A stretch of 64,000 nucleotides of DNA from Ampullaceana balthica. Its lineage: Eukaryota > Mollusca > Gastropoda > Lymnaeidae. The notes below the pieces were generated by a model. It was not told the origin of the DNA. It did not search any database and worked only from the letters and a program-made list of their open reading frames with translations. Where the stretch lies: NCBI GenBank assembly GCA_944989445.1, contig CALYLW010000068.1, positions 253,001 to 317,000 on the forward strand. The letters run 5' to 3'. Positions 1-12,470 of the stretch are shown here, piece by piece. Position 1 is the first letter of the stretch, and the number at the start of each line of letters is the position of its first letter. Both the position numbers and the translations under genes were made by a program.

Positions 1-1610
1 CGGACGACGGGGCCCCATAATGTCATGTTTTGCTTAAATGAGCTATATAAAAATTAGTTTAAGCGTTAGCTACTGTGTTAATTAATGGATCTTAACTAAA
101 CTTTGCATATAAAAACTTGACAGCCAATACTAAAATACTATAAGGCAATAAACTCCTAATAACCATTCCTTCGGGCCTGGGGCACAAAATGCCATTTTCT
201 TCAACTTTTAAGAATTTATTTCCCATATATTTATTAAAGATCTTGAAAAATAATGATAAATGCATCAATTATTATCCATATTGAAACGAACAGGTGTTTT
301 AAAATTTATGTCTTGCAAATAATAGGCCCTGGGCCCTTAGTGTCGTTTTCTGCTCATATCAGCTATTTAAAATTTAGTTTATGCGTTAGGTACTAAGTGA
401 ATGAATGGATCTTAACCAAACTTTGTTTTCAAAAACTTGGTATCCCATATTAAAATACTTAAGGGCACATAACTTCTAATGTCAATTTCTTCGGGGCCGG
501 GCGCCCCAAATATATTTTTTCTTATATCTTTAAGATATTTTCCCCATTCACTTTGTAACGATCTTGAGAAATATATATCCATGATGAAACTAAATTAAAA
601 TGAAAAGGTTTTTGAAATTGACATCTTGCACCGCATAGGCCTGGGGGCCCCTTAATTTCTTTTATTTTTCCTATATTGGCTAGATAAAAAAAATTAGTTT
701 AAGTGTTAAATAATGCGAAAATAACTGAATTTTGACCAAACTTAGTATATAAAAACTTTAGAGCCTATATTACATTACTATAGGGCACTTAACTCCTAAT
801 GTCCATTCCCTCGGAGATGGGGCCTCAAATGGATTTTTAACTGAACGTTATTAATTGCATTACCCATTTAATTTTACACGATATTGAGAAATATAGCTTG
901 AGTACAATAGAAATAAAAAATATAACGTATCACTCATTTTGGGGCCGGGACCCTTAATATCGTTTCTTCTTTTGTACGCTATTTAATTATTAATTTATTT
1001 ATCAGTTTGCTATGAAACTTGAATTTTTTTTTCACACTTACACTAAGGTTTCTTTAGAATTGTTTTTAAACATACCACTCATTGGTTTCTTTAAATTTAT
1101 TCCTTTTAACTTTGATCGTTGCAACGCACGACGGGTCTATATAGTTATATATATATAAGACAAATTTACTATTTTTGCGTAGGGTCGGCTTTGTGTCACA
1201 AACATTTCTACAAGAATATTTTGATCTTGACCTAACTTCCCACCCTAGAATAACTTGGTTCTGAGTGAACTTCTGGTCATACGAAGATATTCGTGTTAGA
1301 AAATTTAATTTTTAAAGGCCTTTATAGAGTTAGAACCTTTTTATTCTCTACTTCCTACAAAATGGTCTCATGATATAGCTTTTAAATATTTTTTTATCAT
1401 TGAAGATTGATAGATGGAGTATAACTCGTTGGCTATAATATCCCATTTCTGTCACAAATTCGACTTAGAACCTTGTTATTCTAAGGAGGCGACTTTGCAC
1501 ATATATCCATCATTATCCAGATTTAAATCTATAAGGGATTTAAACTTTACACCATTCATCGATTTGGGCCGGGGGCCCTTTTAATTTCTTAAATTATGTA
1601 GCTCATATTA
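1..1610. repeat. Tandem/dispersed GC-box repeat units (~320 bp), left block
   Basis: AT-rich DNA made of related units of about 320 bp (starting near 1, 325, 640 and 940, the last shortened). Each carries a GC-rich box (GGGGCC/GGGCCC type) followed by conserved text such as 'gagctatataaaaa', 'ttagtttaagcgttag' and 'actaaactttg'. The same family forms the 11.9-12.5 kb and 19.1-22.2 kb blocks. No ORF in it looks like a gene. It is probably the body of a repeated element rather than a classical satellite, because copies are diverged and appear in several places. Confidence 0.7.
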
Positions 1611-4600
1611 TGTAGCTGCTGCCCTAGACACACCACATGACTGTAATACTAACTCAACACATACCGGCTCGGCCGTCGCCCGGGTTAACAAGGGCCGCGT
1701 CTACCACTGCACACCAAGGTGGGGACGAAAAGTGTATTACTGGTGCACCACAAGCAACTCCCATTTTCAACCTCAAAAGAAGAGACGACGTAATTATTGG
1801 CACATGGAATGTAAGAACCCTATATGCTACAGGAAAAGTGAAAGAATTGACGCATGAAATGGAGCGATACCAATGGAATGCCATCGGACTATGTGAGAGC
1901 CGATGGAAAAGCTTTGGTGAACTCTCAACAGAGGAAGGACACAAGATCTACTTTAGTGGAAGGGAGGACAGACATGAACATGGAGTTGGATTCCTCATAC
2001 ATAAAAATATAACAAACTCGGTCATTGGATGTCGCCCTGTCTCCAGCCGCATTATCACCATTCGGCTGAAAGCCACACCCTTCAATATCACAATTATACA
2101 GATATATGCTCCTACAACCAGCCACGATGACAGTGAAGTAGATGCCTTTTATGACCAAGTACAGGACATCGTGGATCAAACACCAAGGAAAGACATTATC
2201 GTCGTTCAAGGAGACTGGAACGCGAAGATTGGAGTAGATTTATGGACCAACTGGGCAGATACTTGTGGACGCTCTTGCAATGATCTGACCAATGATAGAG
2301 GACTTTGTCTCCTGGAATTTGCAAGATATAACAACCTCCTGCTAGCTAACACAATTGGCCAACATAAAAAATCCAGAAGATGGACTTGGCACAGCCCCGA
2401 CGGGGAACATAGTAACCAGATAGATTACATACTGGTCAGAAAACGATTCAAATCGTGTATTAAATCAGCTAGAACTAGAAGTTTCCCTGGAGCAGATATC
2501 AGCAGTGACCATAACCTGGTGCTGATGACCTTTTCATCTCCACCTGAAAAAGATAGCAAAACAAGGCAATCCACGATTAAGCTTTGACCTGGACAAACTG
2601 AAAGACCCAGAAATCGCAGAAGTCTTCAGGGCAACCATTGGAGGAAAATTTGCTCCACTCACCACACTATATGAGTCAGAAACGGACATGGACATAGACC
2701 TAGTCACTGACACCGTCAATACCACAATAATTGAAGCAGCAAAAGAAGTACTTGGTAAGAAGCGAGCAATAAAAAGACCATGGGTCTCCTCTAATATTCT
2801 GGAACTATGCGATGAAAGAAGAAAACTAAAGAGCGTAAAGAATACTGCAGAAGGAGCACCCAGATACAGAGACATCAATAAAAAAGATAAGGAAAGATAT
2901 GGTAAAATCAAAATGGGAATGGATAGAACAACAATGCTATGACATCGATGAAAATCTACTAAGGAACAATTCAAGGAAGGCTTACAAAATTGTTAAAGAC
3001 TTGACATCCACCAAACAAGGTCGTATCTCAACCATACAAGATAAATCCGCAAAATGTATCACAGAAGAACAAGAAATTCTCAGAAGATGGACCGAATACT
3101 GTTCTGAGCTGTACAATGAAGACTCCAAAGGCGATGCGTCAGTGCTCAACTGCCCAAAGTCAACTAACACAGACATGCATTCTATTCTCCGCGACCAGGT
3201 GGAGCTGGCTGTACAAAAACTGAAGAAGGGGAAATCAGCTGGAGCGGACAACATCCCGGGCGAACTGATGCAAGCAGGAGGAGACCCCGTAATAAACATC
3301 CTAACTAACATGTGCAACAAGATCTGGCAGACAAGGAAATGGCAAACCCCCTGGACGCAATCACTGGTTATCACGCTCCCAAAAAAGGGTAATCTACAGA
3401 TGTGTCAGAACTACCGTACAATCAGCCTGATTAGTCACCCCAGCAAAATCATGCTTATGATCATATTAAACAGACTGAAACCACAAGCAGAGCAAATCAT
3501 TTCAGAAGAGCAGGCGGGCTTCATAACAGGAATAAGCACAACGGAGCAAATCTTTAACCTGCGATTTCTCTGTGAAAAACATCTCCAACACCAGAGTGAC
3601 CTCTATCATGTCTTTATAGACTTAAAAAAAGCGTTCGACAGAGTGTGGCATGCGGCACTGTGGGCAACGATGCACAAATTAAACATAAATGCAAACATCA
3701 TTGAAGTGATCAAGAACCTTTACAACAGAGCAGCCAGCGCAGTACTCTTCAACAGCAAGCTGGGAGATTTGTTCAAGACCACTGTTGGTGTCAGACAAGG
3801 ATGTTTACTTTCCCCTATCCTCTTCAACCTCTTCCTTGAAAGGATCATGACAGATGTGCTAGAAGACCCTGTCGGAACAGTCAGCATCGGAGGTGAGAAG
3901 TATAACCAACCTACGCTCCGCCGATGACATCGACGGCCTAGCTGGTAGCGAGGACGAACTAAAAGAATTCCTCGCAAAGCTAGAGAAAACAGCAAAGGCG
4001 TACGGCATGGAAATCAACGCAGAAAAGACCAAAGTCATGGCTAATAGTAAATTCACAAGCGAGATTAGGATAAACGGGCAAAAACTCGAAGAAGTCTCCA
4101 CCTTCAAGTATCTAGGGGCCATAATATCCGACGAAGGCTCAAAGCCAGAAATTCTTGCCAGAGTAGCCCAAACAATGGCAGCATTGAGCAAATTAAAGCA
4201 CATCTGGCAAAGTAAAAAGCTCTCCCTGAGATCAAAGATCCGACTAATGCGCTCTCTAGCGATGTCGGTCTTTTTGTATGGTTGCGAGGCTTGGACGCTC
4301 ACTGCAGACCTCCAAAGAAGAATCAATGCGCTAGAGAGGAGATGTTTCAGAAAGATATTGAACATCTCCTACACAGCGAACATCACTAACGAAGCGGTCC
4401 GCAACACAATAAGTACTGTCATTGGCCCCTACGAGGACCTACTCACATCAATTAAGAAGAGGAAATTACGATGGTACGGGCACGTGACAAGAACTGGAGG
4501 TCTCGCAAAAACCATATTACAAGGCACAGTCCAGGGAAGAAGGAAAGGAGGCAGACAAAAGAAGAGATGGGAGGACGATATCAAAGAGTGGACCGGCCTG

Positions 4601-4724
4601 TCATTCATCGACTCTCCAAGGGCAGCACAGGACCGTGACAAATGGCGTGTGTTAGTGAGCAGTTCACGATTGTGCCCAAACGACCCAACAACGGGTTAAG
4701 GGACATTAGAGTTAGAGATTAGAG
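1611..4724 (+). mobile_element. RTE-like non-LTR retrotransposon, near full length, with 11-bp TSD
   Basis: A LINE of about 3.1 kb with an AP-type endonuclease followed by reverse transcriptase. It is flanked by the identical 11-mer agctcatatta at 1600-1610 and 4725-4735, which I read as the target-site duplication; it interrupts a GC-box repeat unit. Size, a single EN-RT ORF, and a C-terminal block containing LRWYGHV fit the RTE clade. The clade assignment is from motif memory, not from a tree. The copy is dead because its ORF is frameshifted. Confidence 0.85.
1637..4699 (+). pseudogene. RTE-like endonuclease-reverse transcriptase (frameshifted)
   Basis: The N-terminal part (1637-2587) is the apurinic-type endonuclease: GTWNVRTL near residue 55, CESRW (catalytic Glu), GDWNAKIG (catalytic Asp/Asn) and SSDHNLVL (terminal Asp-His). 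A frameshift near 2585 moves the linker into another frame (to 2942), and a second returns it to the frame read from 2899. The RT domain follows, with KKGN, the FIDLKKAFDRVWH block and VRQGCLLSPILFN. A third shift near 3895 leads into the catalytic box, which reads SADD where F/Y-ADD is expected. The C-terminal block (RRCFRKIL, LRWYGHV, RRKGGRQKKRWEDD) ends at 4699. Three frame changes plus the altered catalytic box mean it is non-functional. Confidence 0.88.
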
Positions 4725-4797
4725 AGCTCATATTACGAAACTAAAATTGTCTGGTTTCGGTTGGATGTAGACCAAACCTGGATAGAAAAGAATCAAG

Positions 4798-5283
4798 GCC
4801 CATATTAAACTACTTGTTGGCCCATATTAAACTACTTGATGGCCCATATTTAACTATTTGATGGCCCCTATTAAACTACTTGAAGGCCCATATTCAACTA
4901 CTTGATGGCCCATATTAAACTACTTGATGGCCCATATTAAACTACTTGATGGCCCATATTAAACTACTTGATGGCCCATATTAAACTACTTGATGGCCCA
5001 TATTAAACTACTTGATGGCCCATATTAAACTACTTGATGGCCCATATTAAAATACTTGATGGCCCATATTAAACTACTTGATGGCCCATATTAAAATACT
5101 TGATGGCCCATATTAAACTACTTGATGGCCCATATTAAACTACTTGAAGGCCCATATTAAACTACTTGAAGGCCCATATTAAACTACTTGATGGCCCATA
5201 TTAAACTACTTGATGGCCCATATTAAACTACTTGATGGCCCATATTAAACTACTTGATGGCCCATATTAAACTACTTTATGGC
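4798..5283. repeat. 22-bp minisatellite, about 22 copies
   Basis: Near-perfect head-to-tail copies of a 22-bp unit (ttaaactacttgatggccca plus 'ta'). A few copies differ by one base (aactact/aatact, gatgg/gaagg). It lies just 3' of the LINE in GC-box repeat sequence whose own text contains 'tattaaaatactt', so it probably grew from that family. Confidence 0.93.
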
Positions 5284-6627
5284 ATTTAACTCAAAACACG
5301 CACACATTGGATCGGGGGACGCACAATTGGGATTTTTTAAAGATATCAGCAATATATCATTTATTTTAAACAATTGCCCCTGGGTAAATGAATGGTATTT
5401 GTTCAACCTTGTGAATGTAGCCCATATTTAAATATAACTCATAATGTCCATTTAGTTAGGACCGATACCCCAAATTCACTTCCGTTATATAAACTATGTA
5501 AAGAATACCTTACAATAACTGTAAACAACAATCTAATATATGAGTGAACGTTCGTAGCCATTATTTTTGTGTTCATTACAGGTTTTTCAATGTATATAAT
5601 TTTTTGTCGTATTATCGAATTTTTCTACATTGCTCTAGAAAATTCCTTAAAGTAATTTGTTTGCTGGATCGCCTTTATTTTTTTTAATCAATTTTAACTG
5701 CACATATTATTCACTTTATTCAGGATGTATCTAAAATATCCTCGAAAATCTAAATTTTATATTTTCCCATATCTTCTTGACATCGCAATTCGAGAGGAGT
5801 ACAAAACAACTTTTCTTCTTAGCTCAGTTTTTAAGGCATTAATTTTAAATATCACAGAAAGGATACGTGATACAGACAAGTCATGTCGATTAAGATTATT
5901 GTCACTCGTGTCAATATAAATGAAAGTAGGGTAGATTTAGTTGTCTTCGTATAGTACGTAGGTAAGATATCTACAAAGTTGTCAAATTTAAAAAAGAAAT
6001 GCATTTTTAGAAGGAACCGGTTCAATAATGGGCATATGTTCCAAGCGTACACGTACACATGACGTATTTTAATATATCTAGTGGATTGTAGTGGATTTTA
6101 TATGTCCCAAATGAGTCTGCATTACCCCAAATAATTCCCTTTTTTACCCCAGATGAGGTTATTTACCTCTGTTCGCCGACCTCTTTCTTACGGGATTCCT
6201 GTCAGTAAATTGAGGGATTTTTTTAAAAATACATTTTAAAAATGTTATTTTTAAATTTAAATAATTTTTTTTCTAAACAAAGGCGTTAAATGTGATGATT
6301 AATAGTCAATGTTTAATTTCGTGTGCATTAAAATAAAATATAATCTAAGGATGTTAACACAGTTCGTTTTCTGAAGGCCGGTTAAACGTTTAAAAAAATG
6401 CTTCACGCGGGTTACAATATTACAATGTAGATCTTCACTAAATAAATAATAAATACTTAAATGACAATAAAAGTTATTTGAAACATCATTAATTTTAAAT
6501 AGAAAATAAAGTTGTTTTTGTTATTGTTTTTTTAATTGTTTTTTATGAAGGGTGTCAAAGATTTGTGACGTATTTTTAGAGGGGGGTCTAAGTTTTTTTG
6601 ACGACGCGTGATGATGGGGGGGGGAGT
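5284..6627. other. AT-rich non-coding stretch
   Basis: Remnants of GC-box repeat sequence up to about 5480, then AT-rich DNA. Two short ORFs (5725-5919 on +, 5852-6058 on -) have no recognisable motif and I treat them as chance. From about 6545 the sequence (gtgacgtattt, ggggggtctaag) resembles the DNA at 10996-11060, so copy A of the LTR element landed inside another repeat. Confidence 0.5.
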
Positions 6628-6927
6628 GTAACCTCTTCTGTTATGTTTTACTTATTAATATATCTTCTAATCGTTCTCAAAATATATAACCTTGCATACA
6701 ATAATCATCTGAAGAACTGGTTTCAATAAAACAACTTTAATATGTATACTATGTACAGAACATATATAATTTGAGGTAATACAACGTGGATTCCTGAGCC
6801 ACATCCGCCACGACACTCACCAGAATTCTCTAACACTGATAATAATCTCGAACCATCTACCCCATCTCTTCCCGCGCTTTCATTCACATGATCTCTCCGT
6901 CATCCAACACGCGATTCACACGTGACA
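6628..6927 (-). repeat. LTR of copy A (3' LTR in element orientation)
   Basis: 300 bp, TG...CA on either strand, aligned end to end with 10695-10995. It contains the conserved block tacatattaaagttgttt (on minus), likely the 3'-processing region. Confidence 0.88.
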
Positions 6928-7274
6928 TTCACCCCCAACCTTCAAAAAAAATGTTTATGAAACACAACATTTTTGGTCGTAATTAAAATCAAATTAATCT
7001 ACATGTATATACAAATTTCAAGTATCTATCATCAATGGACATTCATTGTCTTACACACGACATCTAGACATAAAGATCAAGAGAAAAAAATCTGTAGGAC
7101 TTCAACAGTCTACCTGTACTGAAAAAATGAAAATGGACCTTTACCACAACTATAATTTTGTGTAACTAAAATACTTGTAACAATCAATATTATTAAAATT
7201 AAATAATAATCCAGTGGAATTCAAACACTGTTCCTTGTCTATTGTTCAGCGAATAAAAAATATATATATTATTA

Positions 7275-7425
7275 CAGTCTCCTGTTGTATCATTTAGGAA
7301 TTCACAGAATGTCTTTTTAATACAGTCTCTGGTTTTATCATTTAGGAATTCACAGCATGTCTTTTTAATACAGTCTCTTGTTTTATCATTGAGGAATTCA
7401 CAGAATGTCTTTATTTATTGTCATT
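7275..7425 (-). repeat. Three ~48-bp tandem repeats before the PPT, copy A
   Basis: Three near-identical units containing 'cagtctc', 'tatcatt' and 'aggaattcacag'. The same array sits at the same place in copy B (about 59005-59145), so it belongs to the element family and predates the insertion. Confidence 0.8.
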
Positions 7426-7530
7426 CTGCTTAATATGTCTGCAACCACATTGTCTTTTCCTTTAACAGGTTTAATGTCAAATTTGTAGTCGGCTAATAGC
7501 ATAGCATAGTCCAAAAGTAGTCATTCTTCA
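7425..7530 (-). pseudogene. Remnant of Gypsy RNase H C-terminus, copy A
   Basis: On the minus strand this reads LLADYKFDIKPVKGKDN...VVADILSRM, the typical end of a Ty3/Gypsy RNase H domain (V-x-G-K-D/E-N-x-V-A-D-x-L-S-R). It is only about 30 residues and is all that is left of pol. Copy B keeps the same remnant. Confidence 0.75.
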
Positions 7531-7597
7531 GTTGACGAGTATGAATTCAAATCATTGGGCTTTTAATGTTTCTTCAGCCTATTAAATGTTCAACAAT

Positions 7598-9150
7598 TCA
7601 CCAACCACGACCACGATTATTTTCATTCACAATATCAATTCCAGCATCTTGAATAAGTTGCTTAGCTTTTGAGATGTCATTTTTGCTTCCAGATAATTCA
7701 ATAGAATTTCGACCAGATGAGTCACTGTCAGTAGAAAGCTTTATCTGAAAATCATGTTCTTTATCTATGTCTTTGATTCTGCTTAATACACAACCAATTG
7801 TTTTTCATAATTCAGATGATTCCACACGAATGGTTTCAGACTCACTAGTACCATCTTTATCTCTGCTACTATGGTCTTCATCCCTTTTATCATATACGTG
7901 ATTGTCAATAGTGGCTACAGTGTCACAAGTACCTGTACCGTCTCGATTCATCTTTCTTCTATTTCTATCATTCATGTCTTGGTTGTCATTCTTTTTCCAT
8001 GGTTGATCAAAATTTCTTATTCTGGAATCAAAACTATATATGCCTCACCATGATCTTCTACCTTGATTATAATCTCTATATATGGAATTATGATTATATC
8101 TGTCTCTCCATGATTGTCTACTTTGATCATAATCTCTATGTCTGGAATTATGATTATATTCTTCTCTCCATGCTAGTCTATCTTTGTTTTCAAAGTGATC
8201 TTGTCTTGATTTTTCTTCTGTTTTCTTTCTTATAGGACTGCCATTAGGTGACACCCTATTGGGTTGTCCTTTATTGTGGTAACACTGCCTCGCCATATGT
8301 CCTGGCTTGTTACAGTACCAGCAAATAGTTTGTTGTTGCCTTGGTTTGGCAGACTCTTGTTTCTCATTCCTTGCTTTTTTCTTGGTTTTATCTTGTATTG
8401 CTGCAAAGATATCTTGTCTCTTATCCATTTCCACATTTGGATGAGAGTCTTTGAATGTGCGTAATGCATTTGTTAGCTCTGCTTGAGTACGAACTTTCTT
8501 ATCAGTTAAATATGTGAATAGAGTTGGTTTTGCATTTTTCTAAGAACTTGTCAATTAACACCATGTCTAGTATGGCCTTTGGATTGCTTGTATCTATTGC
8601 TGTAAGTTCCAGCCATTTTATTAATTTAACTTGTGCTTCATGCACTATGATCTGTGGATCTTTGTCCATCTTGATTCTCATTTCATGAAATTCTTTTCTA
8701 TAATCATTTCTGACTTTCCAAAATGACATTGATATTTTTATATATGTTTTTGTCTTCTTTGGCTATACTTTTGTAAGCTTCAGATGCTTCTCCAGTCTTC
8801 TCCAATTGAGTCATCAATTGTGCTGGCCAATCTTCTTCATCATAACCTTTCATGGCCATTATGGATTCAAAATAATCCAGATAAACATCCATTTTTTCTT
8901 TCTGGCTATCATATTTTCTAACTTTGATAGTATCCTTCGGTGCTGACTTTCTATTTGTGTCATTACCAGGATTGTGGCCTCTACTCTCTAAATCAATTTG
9001 TAGTTTTAAGTTATCATTTTTAAGTTGTTCAAGTTCTCTTCTTGCCACTCTTTCTTCTCTCTCAATTATAAGCTTTTGCCTCTCTTTTTCATCAGCAATT
9101 TTGACTTTCTCTTCATCAAAGTCTTTCAATTCTTTTCTTAAGTTATAAAT
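7598..9150 (-). pseudogene. Gag of LTR copy A, with CCHC knuckle and KH-like tail (degenerate)
   Basis: Read on minus: a charged coiled-coil start (EKERQKLIIEREERVARREL), then the block KYDSQKEKMDVYLDYFESI that opens the capsid-like region, REFHEMRIKMDKDPQIIVHE, and a CCHC zinc knuckle CWYCNKPGHMARQCYHNKG. A low-complexity Arg/Tyr/Asn-rich stretch with repeated YNHNS/RDYDQSR follows, then a KH-like segment ending RGRGW at 7598. Frame breaks near 8720 and 8530 and at least one stop in the KH-like part disable it. Role in life: nucleocapsid/particle protein of a retroelement. Confidence 0.82.
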
Positions 9151-9821
9151 CCTCCAAATGAAAAATCTTTAATTCAAAATACGTTAAGTCCAAATAAGTG
9201 ACACATCTAAACCATTAAACTTGATTTTGACAAAATGAGGCAACAAAGCATCCTCACACGGCATCTTAAGTATACTTTATATATGCTCCCTCAGATTGAC
9301 AAAACACATCCGATGGTCCAAAGTTATGAATAAAATAAGTAACTTAGTCAAATTTTCCAATTTTTGAACTTTAGAGCAGTTTTTAGACAGTTTAGTTCAC
9401 TCCATTACTCCAAAATTGCAATTATCACACTTTTCAAACAATGAATGAATACAAATTCTGTATCTTGATTTATAATTCACACTGACACAGTTGTTAATAG
9501 TCCATAGCTTCTCAAGTTCAAGGTTTGTTTACAGTTCTTTCTTTGAATTATTAGTAATGACCTGTGTCACGTGGACACCGTGTGCTCAATCTGCCTTGAC
9601 CTAGATTCATTGCGTGTAGTTATGCGGTAAGGCAAGCCGCCATCTTGAAAAATTATTGTATCAAATATTTCATTGAACCACAAAAGTTTATTCACAGCTG
9701 CTTAAGAACTGGAATATTCACAAATAATGATGGCTCACAATATTTCTTCTTTTAAAGAATACTTTTCTTTTTGAAATACACAATACTGGTGACTTCCACG
9801 AACCTCACTTTCTGTATTTTC

Positions 9822-10647
9822 ACAACATCGACTAGGAATCTTGGCTACATTGTTTCTGACAACATGTCTATTAACAACTTCATCAATCACATCTGTCGCT
9901 CTGCCTACACTGCCATTCGTCAGATCAGCTCAATCCGTCATTACTTAACAGTTAGTGCCACAAAAACACTAGTCTGTGCTCTTGTACTGGCTCGTATGGA
10001 TTACTGCAATTCTCTTCTGTCAGGTGTGCCAAAACAATGCATTGAAAGAATACAGAAAGTTCAAAATTCAGCTGCCAGAATGGTGCTCAAGGCAAAAAAA
10101 CATGACCATGTTACTCCACTTCTTCGCTCACTTCATTGGCTGCCTATACAAGCCCGTATTGATTACAAACTGGCCGTTCTCTGTCACAATTTCTTTTCGG
10201 ACTCATGCCCATCGTATCTTACTGAACTTTTGTCGGTCTACTCACCCACTCGCAAGCTAAGATCTTCTGCAGACACACGTGTTCTCTCTGTTCCTACGAC
10301 ACGCACCAAAACGTTTGGTGAAAGGTCATTCTCTTTTTGTCCAGCCAAACAATGGAATTATCTACCATTACACATACGTAGTATTCAAACAACCAAGTCT
10401 TTCAAGACTGCACTTAAGACACATCTTTTCACAATTTATTTTTAAAATTGATGAAACAACATTTCTTGTAAATGATTAACGTAGCTTATGTATAATGTAT
10501 TGTAATTTTTTGTGTTTGTTGTGATATGAAAGTTAATTTAATACTTATAAGTATGTTATTTCTTTCATGTAAAGCGCTGTGAGCCCAGTTCCTTACTGGG
10601 ATACAGCGCTATATAAATAATCAATTTATTATTATTATTAATATTAT
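9822..10647 (+). mobile_element. CR1/L2-like LINE 3' fragment nested in copy A
   Basis: The open frame to 10445 encodes the C-terminal part of a LINE reverse transcriptase (LGYIVSDNMS, LVLARMDYCNSLLSGVP, KVQNSAARMV, LHWLPIQARIDYKL, KSFKTALKTHLF). The 3' end carries the hairpin-like tail gagcccagttccttactggg...atacagcgctatataaat followed by (att)n. Comparison with copy B shows LTR-element leader sequence on both sides (up to about 9822 and from about 10648), so this is a nested, 5'-truncated insertion. The upstream ATG near 9771 lies in LTR-element DNA and is not a true start. Confidence 0.85.
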
Positions 10648-10694
10648 TTTGTTCGCTTAGGACTAATCGTAATCACTTTTCACTTTGACACCAA

Positions 10695-10995
10695 TGTAAC
10701 CTATTCTGTTATATTTTACTTATTAATATATCTTGTAGGCGTTCTCAATATATATAACCTTGCATACAATAATCCTCTGAAGAACTGGTTTCAATAAAAC
10801 AACTTTAATATGTATACTATGTACAGAACATATATAATTTGAGGTTATACAACGTGGAGTCCTATGCCACATCCACCATGACACACACCAGAATTCTCTA
10901 ACACTGATAATAATCTCGAAACATCTACTCCATCTCTTCCCGTGCTTTCACTCACGTGATCTCTCCGTCATCCAACACGCAATTCATATGTGACA
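10695..10995 (-). repeat. LTR of copy A (5' LTR in element orientation)
   Basis: 301 bp, partner of 6628-6927, ending TGACA at 10995 and followed by the duplicated gggag. Confidence 0.88.
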
Positions 10996-11764
10996 GGGAG
11001 GGGGTCAAAAATCGTCAAAAATCGCGTGACGTCATTTATGGACGGCCCCTTATTATTTACTTGATTCGGGTATGATCAAAAATATTCTAGAAAAGTCTGT
11101 GATTTCGTTTTCCGTTAGGTCTCGGTAATTTATAACATATTTTAGTCTTATCTCATTGTTTTGTTGTTGCTTTTTTTTTACTGAATTCCAGCTTGGTAAA
11201 CCTCAACTGATAGAATGTATTAAGTATTCTTGAAATTTCTACGTTTTATTTTTGTAAGATTTTCGTTAATTGTTAGTCTATTTTACTGGGGCAAGTTTAA
11301 AATGTTTTAGACCAAATGTTTTTCCTACAATAAATGTAATATACTCATATTATATATATGGTTGAAGCTATTGATAGGAACACAAATGATGATGCTGACT
11401 AATAGTAAACGTTACTTAGTGTTAATGAAACCTAGTCATGTCTGGTAGATAATTTTATAATGAGACCTAGAACTGGATCGAACGAGATAATGTTCGAGAA
11501 ACCAGACTTTGTTCTCACATGGAAGGAAATCCCATAATGCAATGGGATCATACTTGATCAAACAAATAAACCAGCGAATAGGATCCAATCGTGTAAAGGG
11601 TTTTGAAGAAAAATGTGAAATTTTTTGGGGGGATCATACTGGAGTACGTTGTCCCATTGAAGTATGGGATCGTGGTGGCTTTAGGGATTCAACAAAGAAT
11701 GGGATTCAATTATGCAACAAGATTTAACGGTGATATTTGATCTCTTCGGTGTAGGTGAGCACAT
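10996..11764. other. Non-coding, remnant of the repeat hit by copy A
   Basis: Begins with ggtcaaaaatcgtcaaaaat and gcgtgacgtcatttatggac, a motif typical of DNA-transposon ends; the matching left part is at 6545-6620. The remainder is AT-rich without a recognisable gene; the 72-codon ORF at 11509-11727 has no motif. Confidence 0.4.
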
Positions 11765-11856
11765 TGACAAAAGGGATTACATCACGAGAGGGATTACATC
11801 ACGAGAGGGATTACATCACGAGGGGATTACATCACGAGAGGGATTACATCACGAAA
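11765..11856. repeat. 19-bp short tandem array, 5 copies
   Basis: Five copies of gggattacatcacgaga, one shortened by a base or two. Confidence 0.85.
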
Positions 11857-11874
11857 GATAATTACTCTCACAAA

Positions 11875-12470
11875 GATAATTGGCGAGCCTCTCATGGAGA
11901 GGCCGAGGGCCAAAATGTATTTTGTTTTCTTAATATAAACTATAAAAACTGACTCATCACTAATTCTTCTATTTTCCGTGTAGGTAGAAGCATGAAATGT
12001 TATGAAGTTGTTGAGTACAATCCCGCAACGGTAAACGGCGACATAAATATTTAAACTATATCTCACGGAGGGCTGGAGCTCAAATGTAGATTTACTTTAT
12101 AAAAAAAATAATAAACTATATAAAACTGACTCATCACTAAATCCCCACCTTCCCGTTTAGGTTGAAGCATGAAACTTTGGGAAGTTGTTGAATACACTCT
12201 CACGACAAAAATAAGCGAAACATTACTTTAAAAGTTCCCCTCATGAGTGGCCGGGGGGGGGATTTCGTTTTTTTTTCTGATATAATATTTATATATGTCC
12301 ATAGCTACCTCATCACTAATTCTCCAAGTTCCCCTGTAGGTAGAAGCATGAAACTTTGTGAATTTGTTGTGTACACTCCCGAAATGGTAAAAGGCGAAAA
12401 ATATAATTAAATTATCTCTCACTGGGGGCCGGGGGCCCAAATGGAGTTTTTTTTCTAATATGAGCTATAT
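11875..12470. repeat. GC-box repeat units (~175 bp), middle block
   Basis: About three and a half copies of the unit described for 19090-21250 (gtgtaggtagaagcatgaaa, gaagttgttgagtac, then a GC box). It shows that the family is dispersed. The following 450 bases to about 12925 hold no recognisable feature. Confidence 0.75.

Larger units (their letters stand above)
6628..10995 (-). mobile_element. LTR retroelement copy A (gag-only, Gypsy-derived)
   Basis: Bounded by two ~300-bp direct repeats that begin TG and end CA, and by a 5-bp target duplication gggag (6623-6627 and 10996-11000). In element orientation (minus) the order is LTR, primer-binding-like site ttggtgtcaaag (rc of about 10681-10692), gag, a short remnant of the RNase H C-terminus, short tandem repeats, a polypurine tract (rc of 6928-6945, ggttgggggtgaa) and LTR. 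Protease, RT, most of RNase H and integrase are absent. A CR1/L2-like LINE 3' end is nested in the 5' leader. By eye the two LTRs differ at about 7% of positions, so this insertion is older than copy B. Confidence 0.9.

Noticed and set aside
5725..6058. Short ORFs on both strands in AT-rich DNA
   Set aside because: No motif, no splice context, length expected by chance.
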